From the NCBI GenBank assembly GCA_027924645.1, contig BSBN01000334.1, positions 4,588,001 through 4,652,000 on the forward strand: 64,000 nucleotides of DNA. The letters are read 5' to 3'. This stretch comes from Cunninghamia lanceolata. Taxonomy: Eukaryota > Streptophyta > Pinopsida > Cupressales > Cupressaceae. Below are positions 59,640 through 64,000 of the stretch, in pieces (position 1 is the stretch's first letter; each line of letters begins with the position of its first letter). The notes under the pieces were generated by a model. The model had not been told where the DNA came from. It searched no databases and saw only the letters and a list, made by a program, of their open reading frames with translations. The position numbers and the translations under genes were made by a program.

Positions 59640-60700
59640 GAGTAATAATAGATTAAATGGAATATTAGGGATTATTAGGGATAATTTTGGATTTGGGGAT
59701 AATCAAGGATAATGAAAGATTTGGTCAATTTTGGATGTCTACATTTTGCCCCTCTTTGAGTCGATATTGCAAAGCAATGTCATTTTAAAGAAGATTAAAA
59801 CATAGGTTTTGGATTCAAATTTTGGATAGGTTGAGGCTCATAAAAATGAAGGATTGGTTGGATTAGTAGATGATGCCCCCTCAAGAGGATATGTAGGGAT
59901 GAAGGAGATGGATATGATGTTGAAAAAGGAAATGGAAGGAATGAGGTAGAGTTATGCTTATTAAACTTTGAGCAACCTAATGTTTGATATAGCACCTGAC
60001 ATTATGCGCCATGGTATAAAGACCAGGGTGACGATGTGTTAAATGTACCCAGCATAATACAACCTTATCTAATGTATGAGGAAGTAAACTTAGAGAATTT
60101 AAGTGCTAATGCACAAAAGGTATGATATGACCTTCAATACAAAGGATAATGCAAAAAGCTATTCCAACAAACACAAGATATGAATATTAGCTGGAATGAT
60201 ACAGATGTGATTCAAATGCAAGATGAAATGATGACACACACAAGCAAGCCAACAAGCATGCACAAATGATTCAAAAACAAACAAGGTATTTCCCCTGTCA
60301 AGCTAAAAACTGGTGATCGATGGGTTTGATTGATGATTGATAGTGTTGTTGATGTGGGAATAATTTATGCCAAGAACAATGCAAGGATTGGGAATGATAT
60401 ATTCTGATAAGGATTGATTGGAGTGATTGATTGGGTTGGATAGTGTTGTCATTATGGGGAATGATATATGGTTCATGGGTATCAAAATATGCATCATGAT
60501 CTACAAAATTCTCATCATTATTATAGCTAGGGGGGCCTCCGTGGCTCAGTGTGATTTTTGGTTTTGGATTTGTCCTAGATTTGTTGATGGTCACAACCAT
60601 TTTGACAAACAAGGATTGGACTAGGTTCAAGGATGTGAATATGAGTAGGATGATGATAAATGAATTAAGTGGGAAATGGATGGATTGGATGATTTGATGA
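59640..60700 (-). mobile_element. Second fragment of the older G-rich element family
   Basis: The same kind of GATTGG/GGATGG-rich plus strand as 13931-16488. The word CACAACCATTTTGACAAACA at 60592-60611 matches 16114-16133 apart from one base, in the same relative context (just upstream of the G-rich run on the plus strand). TCTACATTTTGCCCCTCTTT at about 59738 may be near an LTR edge or primer site; no LTR pair was found. Confidence 0.5.
60298..60630 (-). pseudogene. N-terminal-like ORF of the older element family
   Basis: A 110-codon open frame from 60630 with MVVTINKSRTNPKPKI and an SHGGPPSYNN motif, then His/Asn/Ser/Pro-rich low complexity. It probably corresponds to the region near 16130 in the other copy. 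No domain was recognised; probably the start of a gag-like protein, but this is a guess. Confidence 0.4.
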
Positions 60701-61800
60701 ATTGAAAGAGATTCTTAGGATTCAAAGTGACAAGGTTCCACTTGAGATGTGACACGGAAGGATGATAGGTTCCTAATTCTGAAGGCGTAATGATATAGGG
60801 GACAAGTTGTATTGGTGATTAGAAAACACAATATGATGATTTGGAATAAATAGATGGAAAGAATGTCTAAGGGTGAGGATTAGGCAAGCACACACATCAA
60901 TCATATAAGACACACGTCAATCGGATTGGTTGTTTTTTATGACATCTTGATGTTTTAAAAACACTTGTAAACATGCACAATCCTAGGCTAGGAAAGGACA
61001 ATACTTGTTGAGTTCCCACTTGGTTTTACCCAGTTGCGCCTACTTATGGTGTATATTTCTAGGAAATTGGGGCATGAGCTCCCCCTTACAGTGCACTCAC
61101 TTCATAGGCACACCAAGTTCCAAGTCCTTAAGATGCATAGATCTTAAGATACTTTTCTGTCCCTACCATAAGTTGTGAAAATGTGGGATGGCTATCAAAG
61201 TTCGATCATCCAACCTCCTATATTAGCAAGTAGAAGGTTTTTGGCCACTAAACAAACAAGTTCTAGTGTATATCTGGGGGACCAGCACCTTACGAGCATC
61301 CAGCAAGCCACTAAAGGCTTTGACTACCCCTACTAGGAATTTTAATATACACAAAGGTATGCCTCCTTTCGAGCTAGCACTGTACGGTAAGCCCCAATAC
61401 CGGTTAGACATGTCTCTTGCCTTATCCGCAATTTATATAAAGGACTAGATGAAAGTACTACTTGGGGTCGCAAATGAGTTCTCCTTGCGGATGTGTGTCA
61501 AGAGAAGGCCCACCCTAAAGGGTAACAAAAAAGAAATACAAGTACATGTTTTTGGTCTCCAGACTTGTACTAAGATGCAAGGAGAGAGCATACACATGCA
61601 ACTTGCTCACACTCGCATGGGGTTTAGTTTAATTCCAAATACAAATGGGTGGGTGGTTATACAAAATGTCAAAGGAATGCTTTTGATTCTCAAGATCGCT
61701 GAGTGGCACAAGAGAAGAGCATACATATTCAATGACAAAAATGTAAACCACAAGACATGTCAAACACTTGTTAATTTTAACCCTTGCTTATGATGTGATC
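60701..61800. other. Unassigned repeat-like block with balanced base composition
   Basis: GC content is higher than in the neighbours (61000-61500), with words such as CCCCAATACCGG and GGGGACCAGCACC. Short open frames on both strands (for example 61449-61793 plus) have no recognised domain. Probably part of a retroelement interior or LTR. Confidence 0.4.
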
Positions 61801-64000
61801 TAATCTATAAAAAGAAGACACAATGTTTCAAGATTATATTCTCTAACAATTGAACCTGCAACACACTGATTAGTAGTTTCCAAAATAGTCCTTGACATGC
61901 ATAAGGCTATGAGGAAAATGTTAGCACAAAATGAATGATCATGCAAAAGTCCACATGAAAACGTTAAAAGTATTGGGAGATGAAAAATGTTTAATGTTTT
62001 AAAATGACTGAATTTCAAATTCTTATACCAAAAAATTAGAGATGAGTTTGAGAAAATGGATTTCACCATAATGTAGTTATTAGAGTTATCTTTTTGATGC
62101 CTATAAAATCATGACATTATGATGAAAAATGAAAAAGTTATATCTATTTGCATGAAACAACCTCCAAGGACTAAAAATGGGCTTCGTAATAGTTTGCAAA
62201 TTCAGTGTTTGGCAGTTTTCTCCTAGTCATATGTGAATGGTTTCACTGGCAGTTATCTTTGGTGGAAAATTTTATATTTGGGAATCCAAGGATGGTTGTT
62301 CACATTGTAACAGTCTGGTGATCTTGTTATTCTTCTTGTCTGCGGTTATTTGACTTCAACAATTTTTTTACATCTAACAAAGATTAACAATCAAAATAGA
62401 TCCTATTTTATCAAACAATTTATCAAACCCATAATGTCTCTAAGTCTATGAAGAAGAAAAATTAATTGGCACTCAAACTAAGAAACCCAACATGAATTTC
62501 AAAGTGATAATATGCCCCATATTTTTATACTTCGTAGTATACTAACTTCAACATGGTGGAGTTGTGGTGTTTGATTTTTTAGTGAGATATCTTATTTCTT
62601 TTCTTTTCTCTCAGATTCATCTTGTGGCAAAGCAAAGCCAGAAATAAATATTATTTACTTTAGTCACTCAATAAACAAATTAGATTTCTTAGCTCTCTAT
62701 TCCTAACAATTTGTTTTAAATAATCATGTAATGTCAAAAAGAGAACAAACTTTAAACCATTTTGTTCTTACTCTTAAATATACCTTAAAAAATATGGGCT
62801 CCTTCATCTTGTTATCCAAACCACTACTACATTGTTGGATTTTTATTTTAAGTTAGCAATTTAGATTACTAGTTAGTTCAAACATAACAATACCAAAGTA
62901 ATGTTAAAATTCAATGATTATGTGTTCCATAGGAGTATAATATTTCAATATTTCATATTTATACACAAATATATATTAATATTTCATTTTTCTATAATAA
63001 AATATAAATATAAATATAATGATAATTCTACTAATTTGTATAATCAATAATTTAATATACATTCTATTATTAATATATAATTAATTATTTGGTTTCATTA
63101 ATATTTAAAATATCAAATTTATAAATAATATATACAATCAATCAAAATTAAATAATCTCATTAGTATTTAATATAATATGGATATTATATTAATATAGAT
63201 ATTAGAATTTTTGTTATAATATTTGCATAGAGGTAAAGAAAAATATATTATTTTTTTAACATTAATTTTTTTTTTTTAATAACCAAATTTGAGACAAGAA
63301 TTTAGCCACTCATAATCACAATATAGATAATTTGTTAAAATTTTCTCATCTAGACTTATGAAAAATTAAAATTTGTTTAACATGAAAAATAATACTTTCT
63401 TTTGATTGGTTTACTCTAGATAGATTAATTACTAGATAGAAAATTCATTGCAATAGTACGTGAGTTATTTTATTACCTAGACATGAGTATTTTTGTTTAA
63501 AATAAATAAAGTTTAAACTATTTTTTCTATTGATTCAAAGTGGGGAGGCAAAAAAACTCAATAATTAACATTTCAACACACTCCATATTTTTTATTTGTA
63601 AAAATATACAAATTACAATTAATTTGAAATTATAGTTTAAAATTATAATATAATGTTATTTTTTAATATTTTTATTTTTTGAAATTATGAATTATTATTT
63701 TTTTAAAAAATTAGATTAAGAGGTTAACTATTAATTTTTAATTAAAAAAGGTCTTGAAAAATAAGATTTTTTCATTTCTAAAAGTGTGTAAATATATTTT
63801 TAAAAATCATTCATTTAACTTTTATAATCTACAATAATTTCGGGGTTTTAATTGTTGAAAAACTACATAGCATTTCTTATATTTTTCGAAATTTTATTAT
63901 ATGAAATTTATAGTGGTTGATAAAATTTGTCTTATTTAAAATCAGGTGGCAACTAGGTTAGTAAACGAGTTGAAGAACCCGTGAACAGAAAACATGAGAA
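61801..64000. other. AT-rich spacer at the right edge
   Basis: Very AT-rich from about 62900 on (ATATTAATAT, TTTTTTTAAT runs). No gene, repeat array or element edge could be supported. Confidence 0.6.

Noticed and set aside
1..64000. CRISPR arrays, bacterial operons, rRNA or tRNA genes
   Set aside because: No evenly spaced repeats, operon-like gene runs or rRNA/tRNA-like sequence seen; content is plant nuclear. The only tRNA-related words are primer sites inside LTR elements.

Overview
This window looks like repeat-rich nuclear DNA of a seed plant. A gymnosperm (conifer or cycad type) is my best guess, because of the AT-rich sequence, the density of large nested LTR elements and a DELLA/GAI-like GRAS gene that resembles gymnosperm members. 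Species cannot be fixed by reading. Nearly everything from 1 to 52,758 is retrotransposon. One probable host gene stands near the right end. No rRNA, tRNA or CRISPR was seen.

Layout. (i) 1-13,930: a Ty3/gypsy element ('gypsy-1', minus strand, cut by the window edge) that keeps gag and a following acidic ORF but has no pol. A complete copia/Sirevirus-like element ('A', 1,537-9,641) with a gag ORF and no pol sits inside it, flanked by the 5-bp duplication CTAAC. (ii) 13,931-16,488 plus 23,929-24,059: a G-rich fragment of an older element with a Pro/Ser/His-rich broken ORF, split by a second Sirevirus-like element ('B', 16,494-23,923, TSD ATTTG). B has a damaged gag and, where pol should be, a long unknown ORF. 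(iii) 24,060-39,489: a nearly complete 15.4-kb Ty3/gypsy element ('gypsy-2', minus strand) with about 4.6-kb LTRs and the order gag, protease, archaeal-type RNase H, reverse transcriptase, RNase H, integrase. It is related to gypsy-1 in LTR and gag. (iv) about 40,600-46,195: a decayed plant L1-type LINE (plus). (v) 47,600-52,758: a decayed Ty1/copia element (plus, TSD CTTCT). (vi) 55,430-56,869: a GRAS-family gene (minus) broken by one in-frame TAG. (vii) 57,100-64,000: AT-rich repeats and another fragment of the family in (ii).

How the parts relate. gypsy-2 encodes a full polyprotein and gypsy-1 only gag plus an extra ORF, so gypsy-1 is a plausible passenger of a gypsy-2-like helper. A and B share the Sirevirus marks (initiator-Met primer site two bases inside the LTR, and many AGGGGGAG polypurine tracts). 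Both lack pol, so an autonomous Sirevirus elsewhere is implied. All element ORFs carry stops or frameshifts. The most novel-looking items are the long ORF of element B, the acidic post-gag ORF of gypsy-1 and the modular LTR core of gypsy-2.
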